Below are positions 4,933-5,951 of a DNA stretch of 5,951 nucleotides, in pieces. Source of the stretch: an uncultured Ruminococcus sp. (GTDB lineage: Bacteria > Bacillota > Clostridia > Oscillospirales > Ruminococcaceae); assembly GCA_937910385.1 (NCBI GenBank), contig CALEPT010000202.1, positions 1-5,951 on the forward strand. The letters are read 5' to 3'. Numbering within the stretch: the first letter of the stretch is position 1; each line of letters starts with the position of its first letter. Made by a program: the position numbers and the translations under genes. The notes beneath the pieces were generated by a model. That model was not told the origin of the DNA. It ran no database searches and worked only from the letters and a program-made list of their open reading frames with translations.

Positions 4933-5473
4933 ATTCAAAGCCACTCCTTTCCAGTTCGGACTTCAATGCTTTCTTTGCATTATACAGCAATGTTTCTATC
5001 TGCCTGCTTGATTTCTTCATAATCAGGGCAGCTTCAGCATTAGTGAACTCCTCAAAATATATAAGATACAGCACTTGCCGATATTCAAGTTTCAATCGGT
5101 GCAATGCCTGATGCACCATACGCTTCTGTTCAGTTTTTATGTAATTGCTTTCGAGGTTTTCCTCGTCAGCAAGGTATTCCTGCGATTCCAGCGGAACGAC
5201 GCTAAGCTTTGAGTGCTTTCGGAGATGTTTTGCTGTTATATTACGAGCAATTGCATAAAGCCAAGTCTTGAACGAGCTTTTTGCAGAAAATTTGGGACAT
5301 TTAATCGCAATTTCTGCAAATGTGTCTTCGGTCAAGTCCTCAGCAGTATGAATGTTTTGTACAAAGCTATTCAAATACAATATCAGTCCTGCCCGATAGG
5401 TACAGATAATCTCATGCAGTCCCTCATCGTCGCCCGCAAGGAAACGGCGGTAGCTACTTTCACCGTTATCCAT
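4922..5473 (-). CDS. ECF-type RNA polymerase sigma factor, 183 aa
   Basis: This protein would direct RNA polymerase to a set of promoters. Region 2 spans about 10-80 with AEDLTEDTFAEI (44-55) and FKTWLYAIARN (68-78), the core-binding and -10 recognition part. Region 4 spans about 115-172 with EYRQVLYLIYFEEFTNAEAA and a helix-turn-helix ending QIETLLYNAKKALK. There is no region 1 or 3, and the length is normal for an ECF factor. The ATG at 5473 has AGGAGG (5483-5488) at an ideal distance; the frame continues to 5515 without a better site. The RQIETLLYNAKKAL ending is typical of Clostridia ECF proteins. It is first in the operon and is followed by its probable membrane partner. I cannot place it in a numbered ECF group. 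Confidence 0.93.
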   Translation of the reverse strand: MDNGESSYRRFLAGDDEGLHEIICTYRAGLILYLNSFVQNIHTAEDLTEDTFAEIAIKCPKFSAKSSFKTWLYAIARNITAKHLRKHSKLSVVPLESQEYLADEENLESNYIKTEQKRMVHQALHRLKLEYRQVLYLIYFEEFTNAEAALIMKKSSRQIETLLYNAKKALKSELERSGFEYEE

Positions 5474-5491
5474 GGGGAGATTCCTCCTCTC

Positions 5492-5511
5492 AAGGGCTGA
5501 TCTTTGCCCTT
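5492..5511 (-). promoter_or_regulatory. Small stem-loop just upstream of the sigma-factor ribosome binding site
   Basis: AAGGGC (5492-5497) and GCCCTT (5506-5511) form a 6-pair stem with an 8-base loop. In the transcript it ends 3 bases before the AGGAGG. It could affect ribosome access, but it is short and may be incidental. Confidence 0.3.
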
Positions 5512-5570
5512 TCACTTATTAGTACCACTTTTTTGTAAAAACTCAAAGTGAAATTTGAAAAAACTCTGCC

Positions 5571-5587
5571 CACAAATGAAGTTTGTG
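5571..5587. promoter_or_regulatory. Inverted repeat in the sigma operon leader (possible operator)
   Basis: CACAAA (5571-5576) and TTTGTG (5582-5587) are perfect inverted arms around TGAAG. The site begins about 8 bases after the predicted transcript start, where a bound dimer could block initiation. No regulator is known from the sequence. Confidence 0.35.
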
Positions 5588-5601
5588 AAGTGTGTACAAA
5601 T

Positions 5602-5630
5602 ATTATATCATAAATATAGCTAAAGTGCAA
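5602..5630 (-). promoter_or_regulatory. Extended -10 promoter of the sigma-sortase operon
   Basis: On the minus strand TTGCAC (5630-5625) is followed by a 17-base spacer and a perfect TATAAT (5607-5602) preceded by TGA, the extended -10 motif. Transcription would start near 5595, giving a leader of about 120 nt. This is a housekeeping-type promoter, so basal transcription does not seem to need the ECF factor. Confidence 0.68.
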
Positions 5631-5633
5631 TAC

Positions 5634-5669
5634 AAAAAGCAGAGCGATTCCAAACTCACTCTGCTTTTT
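5634..5669 (-). terminator. Rho-independent terminator of the LRR gene
   Basis: AAAAAGCAGAG (5634-5644) and CTCTGCTTTTT (5659-5669) are perfect 11-base arms around a 14-base loop, with T runs on both strands. It lies 55 bases past the LRR stop and only 3 bases before the -35 box of the sigma operon, insulating that operon from read-through. Confidence 0.8.
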
Positions 5670-5724
5670 GCTTATTACCTATTATCGAATTTGATTCTGC
5701 CCTTTATGTGGGGTTACTTAATGG

Positions 5725-5951
5725 TTATTTGACATTTGTTGAAACAAACGGATTTCCGTCAAATTCACAGTCGGGATTCAGGATATAGACCGCCTCGGTA
5801 TTACGGCAGTATCTGAATGCATGATCATTTATTTTGGTTACATTCTCGGGTATGGTTATTTCTTTGATATTTGTGCCCCAGAAAGCGCCCCAGCCTATTT
5901 CCGTAACGGATTCGGGTATAGTGAACTCGGTTATGCCTGCTGCGTCACAAA
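5725..5951 (-). CDS. BspA-like leucine-rich-repeat protein, C-terminal end (partial)
   Basis: The last 75 codons of a minus-strand gene enter from the right edge and stop at TAA (5725-5727). Two repeats of about 23 residues are clear: ITEFTIPESVTEIGWGAF and IKEITIPENVTKINDHAF, followed by a partial third unit (AVYILNPDCEF). This is the LRR_5/BspA pattern (I..ITIP..VT.I...AF), found in secreted or surface proteins of gut bacteria, often with a binding role. No LPXTG motif, dockerin or membrane segment is present at this end, and the protein stops soon after the last repeat (FVSTNVK), so any targeting signal must be N-terminal. It is a separate transcription unit from the sigma operon. Confidence 0.85.
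   Translation of the reverse strand, partial: CDAAGITEFTIPESVTEIGWGAFWGTNIKEITIPENVTKINDHAFRYCRNTEAVYILNPDCEFDGNPFVSTNVK

Noticed and set aside
5515..5550. A second promoter with TTGAGT and TACTAA on the minus strand
   Set aside because: Only 4 of 6 and 3 of 6 matches in an A/T-rich leader; far weaker than the promoter at 5602-5630.

Overview
The window looks like DNA from an anaerobic gut or rumen Firmicute, most probably Ruminococcus or a close relative. This is an inference from threonine-rich linkers in secreted proteins, an LPXTG anchor with its own sortase, a BspA-type leucine-rich-repeat protein, strong AGGAGG ribosome binding sites and a Clostridia-type relaxase. No 16S or other marker gene is present to confirm it.

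Left part (1-2010, + strand) is a piece of a mobilizable or conjugative element. It holds the possible tail of an upstream gene, a MOBP/MobA-MobL-type relaxase whose N-terminus appears to be disrupted by one extra base, a hairpin terminator, and a 70-residue accessory protein with its own promoter, ribosome binding site and terminator. Two diverged copies of a 60-base sequence lie after the relaxase and after the small gene, so the small gene sits between direct repeats.

Middle part (2081-5630, - strand) is a compact four-gene operon, read right to left. An extended -10 promoter and a leader of about 120 nt precede an ECF sigma factor. Next come a single-pass membrane protein with a long Thr-rich stalk and a small C-terminal outer domain, an LPQTG cell-wall-anchored protein, and a class D-like sortase, followed by a terminator. 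Genes 1/2 and 3/4 overlap by 11 bases each, and genes 2/3 are 47 nt apart. The outer domain of the sigma-linked membrane protein is homologous to two domains in the wall-anchored protein. The locus therefore looks like a self-contained surface-sensing unit: the sortase attaches a surface protein, a membrane protein carrying the same domain monitors the outside, and the sigma factor is the output. The family assignments are well supported; the signalling model is inference.

Right edge (5634-5951, - strand) is the C-terminal end of a BspA-like LRR protein and its terminator. The terminator abuts the sigma operon promoter.

No tRNA, rRNA, CRISPR array or complete insertion sequence was seen. No gene-free stretch exceeds about 250 bases.
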